A stretch of 6,120 nt of DNA, taken from the NCBI GenBank assembly GCA_023249795.1, contig JAHFBU010000107.1, positions 1 to 6,120 of the forward strand, in the 5' to 3' direction. The stretch is from Syntrophaceae bacterium (GTDB lineage Bacteria; Desulfobacterota; Syntrophia; Syntrophales; UBA5619). Both the position numbers and the translations under genes were made by a program. The notes under the pieces are model-generated. The model was not told where the DNA came from and made no database searches. It worked only from the letters and a program-made list of their open reading frames with translations. This document shows positions 1 to 5,253 of the stretch, piece after piece (positions within the stretch are counted from its first letter, which is position 1; each line of letters begins with the position of its first letter).

Positions 1-1358
1 ACCAGGTCGAGCGCCTGGATGCCGTTGGCCCCCTCGTAGATCGAGCAGATCTTCTCGTCGCGCAGGAACTGCTCCACGGGGTATTCGGAGCAGTAGCCGT
101 ACCCGCCGTAGACCTGGATCGCCGTCTCCGTCACGCGGAAGGCCATGTCGGAGCAGTAGGCCTTGCAGATCGGGGTGAGGAGCTCCAGAAACCCCCGCCA
201 CTTCTCCCCTTCGGCCTCATCGGCGGCCGCCCGGACCCGATCTCCGCAAAGGGCGCAGAAATAGAGCAGTGCGCGGAAACCGTCCGTGTGGGCCTTCATC
301 CAGAGGAGCATCCGCCGGACGTCGGGATGCCGGATGATCGGCACCCGCGGGGCTTCGGGGTTTTTCATCTCCATGAGTTCCGAGCCCTGAAGGCGTTCCC
401 TGGCGTACCGGAGGGCATGGAGATAGGCGACCGAAGCGCTGGAGAGAGACTGAAGCCCCACGCCGATCCGCGCCTCGTTCATCATCTGGAACATCACCTT
501 CATCCCCTGGCGCTCCTCGCCCAGAAGCTCGGCGCAGCAGTCGCCGTTGTCGCCCAGGTTCAGCACGCAGGTGGCCGAACCGTGGAGCCCCATCTTCTCC
601 TCGATCTTGCTAACGGAGTAGTCGTTCCGCTTTCCCAGGGTCCCGTCGTCGTTGACGAGGTACTTGGGAACGAGGAAGATCGAGATTCCGCCCGTCCCGG
701 CGGGATCCCCTTCGATCCGGGCGAGGACCGGGTGGATGATGTTCTCCATGAGGTCGCTGTCCGCCGCGGTGATGAATATCTTCGTTCCCTGAAGGCGGAA
801 CGTTCCATCGGGCTGCCGGACCGCCTTTGTCTTCAGGCTTCCGACGTCGGTGCCGGCCCCCGGCTCCGTCAGCGCCATCGTCCCTCCCCAGATCGCCTCA
901 TGCATCTTCGGCAGGTATTTATTCTTCTGCGCATCGGTTCCATACACCTCGATCAGGTGGGCAGCCCCCTCGGTCAGCGTGAAGTAGATGAGGAACCCGG
1001 GGTTGTGGATGAACCACTCCTTGGCCGCCGCGGTTACGACATGCGGAAAACCCTGCCCCCCCTCCGCGGCGGAGACGCTCATCGTCGCCCAGCCTGCCCC
1101 GCGGTAGCGTTCCGCGGCGCGATGATAACATTTCGGGACGCGCACATGGCCTTCCTCCAGGCGGCACCCCTCCCGATCCCCTTCGACGAGACAGGGGAAA
1201 ATGACACCCGTGCCGAATTTCTCCGCTTCGTTGAGGGCCATGTCGAACATGTCCCGCGAAAAATCGGCGAAGAGGGGCATCTTGCAGAGCTCCTCGATAT
1301 TCAGCATCTCATAAAGCGCAAACTTCTGATCCCTCGGATCGACAATCAAACCGGCCAT
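1..1358 (-). CDS. Acyl-CoA dehydrogenase, long (~600-residue) family, C-terminus cut by window edge
   Basis: FAD-dependent enzyme predicted to introduce the alpha-beta double bond into an acyl-CoA, the first step of beta-oxidation, passing electrons to electron-transfer flavoprotein. 452 complete codons are open from the ATG at 1358 to the left edge with no stop. The FAD/substrate-side motif MALTEPGAGTDVG begins at residue 161. The catalytic-base motif IYEGANGIQ carries Glu442, the counterpart of the MCAD base Glu376. An unusually long N-terminal part (start MAGLIVDPRDQ) and this late Glu fit the ~590-600-residue branch that includes DmdC and has an extra C-terminal domain, which would lie beyond the window. 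The start is supported by AAAGGAG at 1370-1376, 11 nt upstream. It is the last visible gene of the leftward cluster, 111 bp after the 61-residue membrane protein. Substrate chain length cannot be read from this sequence; the family is certain, the exact substrate is not. Confidence 0.95.
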   Translation of the reverse strand, partial: MAGLIVDPRDQKFALYEMLNIEELCKMPLFADFSRDMFDMALNEAEKFGTGVIFPCLVEGDREGCRLEEGHVRVPKCYHRAAERYRGAGWATMSVSAAEGGQGFPHVVTAAAKEWFIHNPGFLIYFTLTEGAAHLIEVYGTDAQKNKYLPKMHEAIWGGTMALTEPGAGTDVGSLKTKAVRQPDGTFRLQGTKIFITAADSDLMENIIHPVLARIEGDPAGTGGISIFLVPKYLVNDDGTLGKRNDYSVSKIEEKMGLHGSATCVLNLGDNGDCCAELLGEERQGMKVMFQMMNEARIGVGLQSLSSASVAYLHALRYARERLQGSELMEMKNPEAPRVPIIRHPDVRRMLLWMKAHTDGFRALLYFCALCGDRVRAAADEAEGEKWRGFLELLTPICKAYCSDMAFRVTETAIQVYGGYGYCSEYPVEQFLRDEKICSIYEGANGIQALDL

Positions 1359-1392
1359 CCTTTAACAAACTCCTTTCTTGCGTGTGCTGCAA

Positions 1393-1416
1393 CCGTCACG
1401 GGATTCGCCCTGACGG
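1393..1416 (-). other. Intercistronic hairpin upstream of the acyl-CoA dehydrogenase
   Basis: An inverted repeat: 1393-1398 pairs with 1411-1416 (CCGTCA/TGACGG) and continues past one bulged C with GGG/CCC (1400-1402 with 1408-1410), loop ATTCG. There is no T-run downstream in the direction of transcription, so it is unlikely to be a simple intrinsic terminator. It sits 17 nt before the ribosome binding site of the dehydrogenase and could act on mRNA stability or processing. That role is inference. Confidence 0.4.
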
Positions 1417-1446
1417 ACTTATTGCGAACTCATTATCGGATACGGG

Positions 1447-1464
1447 GCGGGAGCGATCTCCCGC
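1447..1464 (-). other. Hairpin just after the 61-residue membrane protein gene
   Basis: A perfect 7-bp stem GCGGGAG/CTCCCGC (1447-1453 with 1458-1464) with loop CGAT lies 5 nt beyond the TAG stop at 1470. No T-tract follows on the minus strand, so a full rho-independent terminator is not supported. A 3'-end stabiliser or partial terminator between the small genes and the dehydrogenase is possible. Confidence 0.4.
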
Positions 1465-1469
1465 GAGCT

Positions 1470-1655
1470 CTATCTTCTGTTCTCCCGCCACAGCAGAAAA
1501 GCCAGAACCGGCGGAATAATAAACCCAAAGAGGCTCAACCAGACGGGAACGAGCATGCCATTGACGACAATATCGATCCGTAAGATGAGCCTCAGCAGAT
1601 GCCCCATGGATAAGACGATCAACAGAAATGTTACAACAGTTGTTGCCGGTTTCAA
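1470..1655 (-). CDS. Small two-helix membrane protein (61 aa), TTG start
   Basis: Unidentified function. Two hydrophobic segments are visible: residues about 5-24 (VVTFLLIVLSMGHLLRLIL) and about 36-56 (VPVWLSLFGFIIPPVLAFLL). They are joined by a short segment containing IDIVVNG, and the protein ends in a positively charged tail WRENRR. This predicts a hairpin in the cytoplasmic membrane with little outside the bilayer. From memory the layout (HLLRL, then a polar strand, then VPxWxSxxGF, then LLWRE) resembles small conserved hypothetical membrane proteins found in many bacteria; no function is known to me. The start is TTG at 1655, chosen because GGGAGG at 1665-1670 lies 9 nt upstream and no ATG is better placed. 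The gene begins 21 nt after the stop of the 52-residue gene, so the two are very likely co-transcribed. Confidence 0.78.
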   Translation of the reverse strand: MKPATTVVTFLLIVLSMGHLLRLILRIDIVVNGMLVPVWLSLFGFIIPPVLAFLLWRENRR

Positions 1656-1676
1656 GATCGGGTTCCTCCCTGTTTA

Positions 1677-1835
1677 TTATTGAGTACGGTACGCTATCCA
1701 TATGCCGAGCACGCCGCCGGCAGTGCTGCCCAAAAGCGATGCCATAAAACCATCGGCTCCAAACAGAGAAGGCGCGTAGCCGCCGGCTATGGAGCCTATA
1801 ACCATCCCTATCATGATCAGCTTCTTCCGAGACAT
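1677..1835 (-). CDS. Small glycine-rich two-helix membrane protein (52 aa)
   Basis: Unidentified function. It reads from ATG at 1835 to TAA at 1677-1679. The N-terminus MSRKK is basic and is followed by two hydrophobic glycine-rich stretches, residues about 6-24 and about 30-49. The second contains G36xxxG40xxxG44, a GxxxG-type helix-packing pattern, so the protein may self-associate or pack against a partner. The likely topology is a cytoplasmic basic N-terminus and a helical hairpin. The best ribosome binding sequence is the weak GGATGG at 1843-1848, 7 nt before the ATG; AAAAGGA at 1851-1857 is further off. It follows the hydratase/dehydrogenase gene by 56 bp and precedes the other small membrane gene by 21 bp on the same strand. 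Codon-like spacing, a plausible start and membrane-protein composition support a real gene despite its size. Confidence 0.7.
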   Translation of the reverse strand: MSRKKLIMIGMVIGSIAGGYAPSLFGADGFMASLLGSTAGGVLGIWIAYRTQ

Positions 1836-1891
1836 AATATTTCCATCCGTTCCTTTTGCTATTTTCGCACCGCCCTCAGATCAATCTTCTC

Positions 1892-3667
1892 TCATCCAGC
1901 CGTTTCCGGCGCGGGTGGCGAGGGCGGCATCATGAATGAGATGATCGCGTTGCCCGCGTCGCCGATCTCCCTGGCCCCTTCGAGGCTGTTGATCTTCTCC
2001 CAGTGGTCGCGGATCTCCTCGGGCGTCGGGATGGTCTTCCCGTCGCTCAGGACCTCACCCGCTCCGGTCAGGATCGCCGCACGGTTGTAGAACCCGACCC
2101 CGGCGTTGTAGATCCGGCCGGTCGCCGGGCACTTTTCCGAACAGAGGTAGAGGACCATCGGCGCGACAAACTCCGGCTTCATCCGGTCGAGGATATCCGG
2201 CGGGATCACATCGGCCATCAGACGCGAGGCGGCGACCGGGGCGACCGTATTCACCTTGATGTCATACTTGGCCCCCTCGATCTTGAGCGTGTTCATGAAG
2301 CCGACCAGGGCCATCTTCGCCGCGCCGTAGTTGGACTGGCCGAAGTTGCCATAGAGGCCGGCGGCGGAGGTGGTCATGACGATCCGGCCGTAGCCCTTCT
2401 CCTTCATGACGGCGAAAGCGGGCCGCGTTACGTGGTAGGCCCCCTGAAGGTGGACATCAAGGACCGCCTTCCAGTTCTCCGGCTCCATCTTGAGGAAGCT
2501 CTTGTCCCGGAGGATCCCGGCGTTGTTGATCAGGATATCGACCGTCCCGAAGGCGTCGATGGCGCTCTTGACGATCCTCTCTCCCCCCTCGGCGGTGGCG
2601 ACATTGTCGTAATTCGCGACCGCCTCGCCCCCCACGGCCCGGATCTCCTCCACAACCCTCTGGGCGGGGGTCGTCGATCCCTCGCCGGCGCCGTCACGGG
2701 CTCCGCCGAAGTCGTTCACAATGATTTTTGCGCCGCGCCCGGCAAGTTCCAGCGCATAGACGCGGCCCAGACCGCCGCCCGCGCCGGTGATCACGGCCAC
2801 CCTGCCGTCGAACCGGATCTCATCCTTCGGGATCTCTCCGTATTCGAAAACGCCGTAGTCGATGACCGTCTCGCCGGTCCGGGTGTTGATCGTCCGCCAG
2901 AGGGCCTTGCCCTCGCCAACCTTCCAGATCAGCGTCCGGATCGGATCGCCGGGGTAGAGGGTCTTCGAGAAGCGGCAGGCCAAGCGTCGCACCAGCTCCG
3001 GCTTGCCGGGGGTGAGGCTTGCCATGAGGGCGCGGCAGGCAAAGCCGTGGGTGCAGAGCCCGTGCATGATCGGTTTCTCGAAGCCGACCATCCGCGCGAA
3101 CTCCGGATCGACGTGGAGCGGGAAGATGTCCCCGGAGAGCCGGTAAACGAGCGGCTGGTTCGGCGAGGGGGCGGCATCCACCGCAAAATCGGGAGCGCGT
3201 TCCGGGAACGTCACGGCGTTCGGCGGGGCGTTCTCGCCGCCGAAGCCACCGTCGAGCCGGGCGAAAACCGTGATGATGTTTGTGAAGAGTCTCTTCCCGT
3301 TCGAGTGCAGTGTGTCGCTCTCGGCCACGACGAGAGCCCCCTTCGGCCCCTTGTCGTAGTAGTGGGTGATCTTTCCCTCCGTGGTCAGCGTCCCCGCCGC
3401 GGGGATGGGGTTGTGGAAGATCAGCTCCTGCTCGCCGTGGAGAATCCCCGCCAGGTTCATGTTGGAGGCTACGGCAACCTCGCCCAGAAAGTCGAAGATC
3501 GCCGCGATGGAGAAGCTGGGGATCACCTTCAGGTTCTTCTCGTAGGTGTACTCCAGCTCGTCGAACCCGGCCCCCACGCCGACCGCGTAGAGAACCGTAT
3601 CCTTCCATGTGTAGTCCTTCTTTAAGGGACCGATCTTTTTGCCGATTGCATCCATGTTGAGCGCCAT
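1892..3667 (-). CDS. Fused (R)-specific enoyl-CoA hydratase 2 / 3-hydroxyacyl-CoA dehydrogenase (MFE-2-like, domains in reverse order)
   Basis: 591-residue bifunctional beta-oxidation enzyme. Residues about 1-280 form a double hot-dog MaoC-like hydratase 2, predicted to hydrate trans-2-enoyl-CoA to (R)-3-hydroxyacyl-CoA. Residues about 286-591 form a short-chain dehydrogenase predicted to oxidise that to 3-ketoacyl-CoA. Visible motifs: hydratase 2 motif YRLSGDIFPLH (175-185) with Asp180 and His185, then MHGLCTHGF (201-209); SDR nucleotide motif TGAGGGLG (294-301), Asp319 after strand 2, NNAG (381-384), Ser434, Tyr447 and Lys451. The segment LYGNFGQSNYGAAK is very like eukaryotic MFE-2 (HSD17B4). 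In MFE-2 the dehydrogenase precedes the hydratase; here the order is reversed and no SCP2 domain is present. The usual Asn of the hydratase motif is Phe182. The start ATG is preceded by GGGAG at 3675-3679, 7 nt away. It heads the leftward cluster. Confidence 0.93.
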   Translation of the reverse strand: MALNMDAIGKKIGPLKKDYTWKDTVLYAVGVGAGFDELEYTYEKNLKVIPSFSIAAIFDFLGEVAVASNMNLAGILHGEQELIFHNPIPAAGTLTTEGKITHYYDKGPKGALVVAESDTLHSNGKRLFTNIITVFARLDGGFGGENAPPNAVTFPERAPDFAVDAAPSPNQPLVYRLSGDIFPLHVDPEFARMVGFEKPIMHGLCTHGFACRALMASLTPGKPELVRRLACRFSKTLYPGDPIRTLIWKVGEGKALWRTINTRTGETVIDYGVFEYGEIPKDEIRFDGRVAVITGAGGGLGRVYALELAGRGAKIIVNDFGGARDGAGEGSTTPAQRVVEEIRAVGGEAVANYDNVATAEGGERIVKSAIDAFGTVDILINNAGILRDKSFLKMEPENWKAVLDVHLQGAYHVTRPAFAVMKEKGYGRIVMTTSAAGLYGNFGQSNYGAAKMALVGFMNTLKIEGAKYDIKVNTVAPVAASRLMADVIPPDILDRMKPEFVAPMVLYLCSEKCPATGRIYNAGVGFYNRAAILTGAGEVLSDGKTIPTPEEIRDHWEKINSLEGAREIGDAGNAIISFMMPPSPPAPETAG

Positions 3668-3699
3668 GGGTTCTCTCCCTGAATACGGATTATGGAAAC

Positions 3700-3714
3700 G
3701 GCCGGTCGCCGGCC
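3700..3714 (-). terminator. Short GC hairpin between the 20-codon stub and the hydratase/dehydrogenase gene
   Basis: GGCCGG (3700-3705) pairs with CCGGCC (3709-3714) around loop TCG, directly after the TAA at 3715-3717 on the minus strand. It is followed by only GTTTCC, a poor T-tract, so termination would be weak at best. It may partly separate whatever lies upstream from the beta-oxidation cluster. Confidence 0.3.
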
Positions 3715-3777
3715 TTATTTCACTTCGTTCTGCGCGAAGGCGGGGATGGAGTTCATCACCGCCAGCACCTTCATCAT
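3715..3777 (-). pseudogene. Possible 3' stub of a lost gene (20 codons and stop)
   Basis: Twenty codons from ATGATGAAGGTG to TAA at 3715-3717 encode MMKVLAVMNSIPAFAQNEVK. Eighteen of the twenty third positions are G or C, matching the GC-rich flanking genes and unlike the adjacent Fic gene. No ribosome binding site precedes it, and the reading frame upstream runs only through Fic coding sequence. The stop lies 47 bp before the hydratase/dehydrogenase start, a normal operon gap. I read it as the tail of a former first gene of the leftward cluster, truncated where the Fic module joins. I cannot name the family. It may instead be chance coding-like sequence. Confidence 0.3.
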
Positions 3778-3781
3778 GGTC

Positions 3782-4924
3782 TCAGATTTTTGTCCCTTCC
3801 GCGAGGATATCCAGGTAATCACTGTACACATAACGCCTGTCCCGCTTCCTGCCTGTGGTCTCCCGGAGAATTTTGACTTTTTCCAACTGTGACACAAGCT
3901 TGGACGCTGCCTGATAGGATACGTTGAACTTTTCGGCAATCCGGGCGATGGAAATCGTGGGCGTATAGAATAATTGCTCCAGAATCCCGACCGCAATCGG
4001 GGAGGATATTTTTTTCTCCCACAGCAGACGGCGATGGTGGGTTTGAAGTTCGAGGATCTGCCCGGCCGTATCCATCGAAGCACCGGCGATGTCCACGACC
4101 CCTCTCAGGAAGAAATCCACCCACTGTTCATAATTGCCTGTAGTCCTGACCATGTTCAGACGATCGTAGTATTCCTGGCGATTATTCTTGAAATAGTAGC
4201 TCAGGTACAGAAGCGGCTTGTGTAATACGCCCTTCCAGCAGAGGTAGAACGTGATCAGCAGACGTCCCATGCGGCCGTTGCCATCGAGGAAGGGGTGGAT
4301 CGTTTCAAACTGGTAATGGATCAGGGCGCAATCGACAAGAATCGGCAGTCGCTCCTTGTCGTGAAAATAGCGCTCCAGAGCCCCCATGTCTTCGAGTGCT
4401 TCATGGGGTGGAGGCGGAACATAAGAGGCCTCGCTGAGGGTGCAACCGGGGGGACCGATCCAGTTCTGCGATCGTTTGAATTCACCGGGGTGCCGTTCAC
4501 TGCCCCGAACATCTTTGAGGAGCAGGGCATGGATCTCCTTGATGAGGCGGAGGCTCATCGGCAGGTTCTGCAGACGGTCGAGCCCGTAATTCATCGCTTT
4601 GACGTAATTGAGCACCTCCGTCACATCGTTCAAATTTTCAAGCTTGTCCCCGCTTTCATAGGAGAACAGATCGTCCAGAGAGGCCTGCGTCCCCTCAATC
4701 TGCGAACTTAAGAGGGCCTCCTTCTTGACATACATCGCGATAAAAAGATCGACGTTGGGAAGCATTTGCGCCACGCCGTCCAACCGGGCCAAGGCCATAT
4801 CGGCACGGGAAAGCAGATTTTGAAGTTCCCCCACGATTTTAACGGCGGGCTTGGGAGGTAAAGGTGTCGGAATAAACGCCCGATAACCGGCAGGTTGCTT
4901 GATATAAACGCCACTTCTCCGCAT
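3782..4924 (-). CDS. Fic family protein, class II, predicted protein adenylyltransferase with C-terminal winged helix
   Basis: 380-residue Fic enzyme; the family usually transfers AMP from ATP to a Ser, Thr or Tyr hydroxyl of a target protein. Order: N-terminal Fic-associated region (about 1-110); inhibitory helix motif S73-SQI-E77-G78, fitting (S/T)xxxE(G/N), whose Glu would block ATP gamma-phosphate placement; flap around GPPGCTLSEASYVPPPP (157-173); catalytic loop HPFLDGNGRMGR (210-221) with His210 as base, Asp214 for metal and Arg221 as partner of Glu77; and a C-terminal winged helix (about 310-375) with a likely recognition helix near SYQAASKLVSQLEK. All catalytic residues are intact, so it should be active but self-inhibited, and it needs no separate antitoxin. 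The start ATG at 4924 has GAGGGG at 4931-4936, 6 nt upstream. The upstream palindrome array suggests repression, perhaps by its own winged helix. The target protein is unknown. By eye it is less GC-rich than the neighbours, consistent with transfer. Confidence 0.95.
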   Translation of the reverse strand: MRRSGVYIKQPAGYRAFIPTPLPPKPAVKIVGELQNLLSRADMALARLDGVAQMLPNVDLFIAMYVKKEALLSSQIEGTQASLDDLFSYESGDKLENLNDVTEVLNYVKAMNYGLDRLQNLPMSLRLIKEIHALLLKDVRGSERHPGEFKRSQNWIGPPGCTLSEASYVPPPPHEALEDMGALERYFHDKERLPILVDCALIHYQFETIHPFLDGNGRMGRLLITFYLCWKGVLHKPLLYLSYYFKNNRQEYYDRLNMVRTTGNYEQWVDFFLRGVVDIAGASMDTAGQILELQTHHRRLLWEKKISSPIAVGILEQLFYTPTISIARIAEKFNVSYQAASKLVSQLEKVKILRETTGRKRDRRYVYSDYLDILAEGTKI

Positions 4925-4936
4925 ACCATACCCCTC

Positions 4937-4958
4937 TTATTCAAGAATTGTTGAATGT
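4937..4958. promoter_or_regulatory. Operator palindrome 1 (start-site proximal)
   Basis: ATTCAA (4939-4944) and TTGAAT (4951-4956) are perfectly inverted around GAATTG. The outer two bases match the consensus on the left only. It abuts the Fic ribosome binding site and would cover the predicted transcription start near 4950. Confidence 0.7.
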
Positions 4959-4985
4959 CATACCATCCTTGCCCCCGTTATTCAA
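4957..4985 (-). promoter_or_regulatory. Candidate sigma-70-type promoter of the Fic gene
   Basis: On the minus strand a -35-like TTGAAT (4980-4985, four of six to TTGACA) is 17 bp from a -10-like TATGAC (4957-4962, four of six to TATAAT). The -35 is inside palindrome 2 and the start point would fall in palindrome 1, the classic arrangement for repression by occlusion. The match is moderate and the placement is inference. Confidence 0.45.
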
Positions 4986-5005
4986 CAAAAATTGAATAAC
5001 GGGGG
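4972..5005. promoter_or_regulatory. Operator palindrome 2, extended to a perfect 14-bp stem
   Basis: The core TTATTCAA (4978-4985) and TTGAATAA (4992-4999) flank CAAAAA. Pairing continues outward through CCCCCG/CGGGGG, so 4972-4985 is perfectly complementary to 4992-5005. It is the best copy and the only one with a GC-rich extension; as RNA it would form a very stable hairpin. It overlaps the predicted -35. Confidence 0.75.
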
Positions 5006-5018
5006 GCCGCACCGTATC

Positions 5019-5040
5019 TTATTCAAGGATTGTTGAATAA
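5019..5040. promoter_or_regulatory. Operator palindrome 3
   Basis: TTATTCAA (5019-5026) and TTGAATAA (5033-5040) form a perfect 8-bp inverted repeat around GGATTG, upstream of the predicted Fic promoter. Confidence 0.7.
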
Positions 5041-5154
5041 CCGATTCTCCTGACGCCGCTTGTTCAAGATAACTTCAATAGCCTCTTTGCTTGGCAGCAG
5101 ATCACCCACCGTTCGGCCGTGATGCCTCCAACGGCTTCGGATATACCTTGCCAA
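5023..5154 (-). other. Doubtful small ORF (43 aa) overlapping the operator array
   Basis: A TTG at 5154 opens 43 codons ending at TGA 5023-5025. The product begins MARYIRSRWRHHGRTVGDLL, is rich in basic residues and has a helix-like C-terminal part. An AAGGGGG sits about 9 nt before this TTG (a second in-frame TTG is at 5160). It shares bases with palindromes 3 and 4, lacks any recognised domain, and could be a degraded gene tail or chance. I do not call it a gene. Confidence 0.15.
5060..5081. promoter_or_regulatory. Operator palindrome 4 (degenerate)
   Basis: TTGTTCAA (5060-5067, seven of eight to consensus), spacer GATAAC, then TTCAATAG (5074-5081, six of eight). It would be unconvincing alone, but its centre falls exactly one 41-bp step from copy 3, which makes a weak, cooperatively filled site credible. 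Confidence 0.5.
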
Positions 5155-5182
5155 GCCCAATGCCCCCTTCTAAAAAAGCGCT

Positions 5183-5196
5183 TTGACATAAATCAA
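5183..5196 (+). promoter_or_regulatory. FNR/CRP-family-like binding box
   Basis: TTGAC-ATAA-ATCAA differs at one base from the FNR consensus TTGAT-N4-ATCAA. Its left half is also a perfect -35 hexamer (TTGACA, 5183-5188). A regulator of the CRP/FNR family bound here would block or reposition polymerase on the rightward promoter. The site is seen directly; the regulator is inferred. Confidence 0.5.
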
Positions 5197-5212
5197 AGGA
5201 ACATGTAATTAT
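5183..5212 (+). promoter_or_regulatory. Candidate promoter of the cupin/ATP-grasp operon
   Basis: A perfect -35 TTGACA at 5183-5188 is followed by two possible -10 hexamers: TGTAAT at 5204-5209 (five of six, but only 15 bp away) and AATTAT at 5207-5212 (four of six, 18 bp away). Neither is ideal, as expected of an activator- or repressor-dependent promoter. The leader to the GTG start would be about 35-40 nt. Confidence 0.45.
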
Positions 5213-5253
5213 TCAACAGCTTCGGAAACGGTCCCCCCTTTGGAGGTGAGAAA

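Larger units (their letters stand above)
4937..5081. repeat. Array of four phased palindromes, 41-bp period
   Basis: Four copies of an inverted repeat, consensus TTATTCAA, six bases, TTGAATAA, have centres at 4947.5, 4988.5, 5029.5 and 5070.5, so each step is exactly 41 bp. Each element is 22 bp and each gap is 19 bp. The gaps share no obvious sequence, so the phase rather than the gap sequence is kept. Forty-one bp is about four helical turns, which would put all sites on nearly the same face of the DNA. Elements 1 and 3 are also near-identical over their first 20 bases (19 of 20). The array lies directly upstream of the Fic gene and is most simply a cooperative operator. Confidence 0.85.
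5082..5253. other. Non-coding stretch between operator array and rightward operon
   Basis: The left part, to about 5180, holds no palindrome, repeat or convincing gene. The right part carries the FNR-like box, a promoter candidate and the ribosome binding site GGAGGTGA (5242-5249) of the cupin gene. A lone TTATTCAA half-site occurs at 5209-5216 without its partner half. Confidence 0.6.

Noticed and set aside
288..1583. 431-codon plus-strand open frame antisense to the acyl-CoA dehydrogenase
   Set aside because: The minus strand carries unmistakable acyl-CoA dehydrogenase motifs across the same bases; the plus frame has no recognisable domain and is a high-GC shadow.
2003..3625. 540-codon plus-strand open frame antisense to the hydratase/dehydrogenase
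   Set aside because: Composition is rich in Asp, Arg, Val and Gly without motifs, typical of the antisense of a GC-rich gene; the minus strand has intact catalytic motifs of two enzyme families.
3668..3781. Sigma-70 promoter for the leftward cluster (CATAAT near 3688-3694)
   Set aside because: The -10-like hexamer has no acceptable -35 at 16-18 bp. The promoter of the cluster cannot be placed from the sequence.
4708..4944. 78-codon minus frame starting MNKRGM, with an ATG 5 bp upstream of the Fic start
   Set aside because: It overlaps the Fic coding sequence in another frame and lacks a motif. The Fic frame has the better ribosome binding site and a full-length conserved product.
4937..5081. 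CRISPR-like array of regularly spaced repeats
   Set aside because: The repeats are 22-bp palindromes whose inner six bases vary, the gaps are only 19 bp, one copy is degenerate and no cas genes are near. Phased operators explain it better.
5209..5230. A fifth operator copy upstream of the cupin gene
   Set aside because: Only the left half TTATTCAA is present; the right half position reads CGGAAACG, and the distance to copy 4 (149 bp) is not a multiple of 41.
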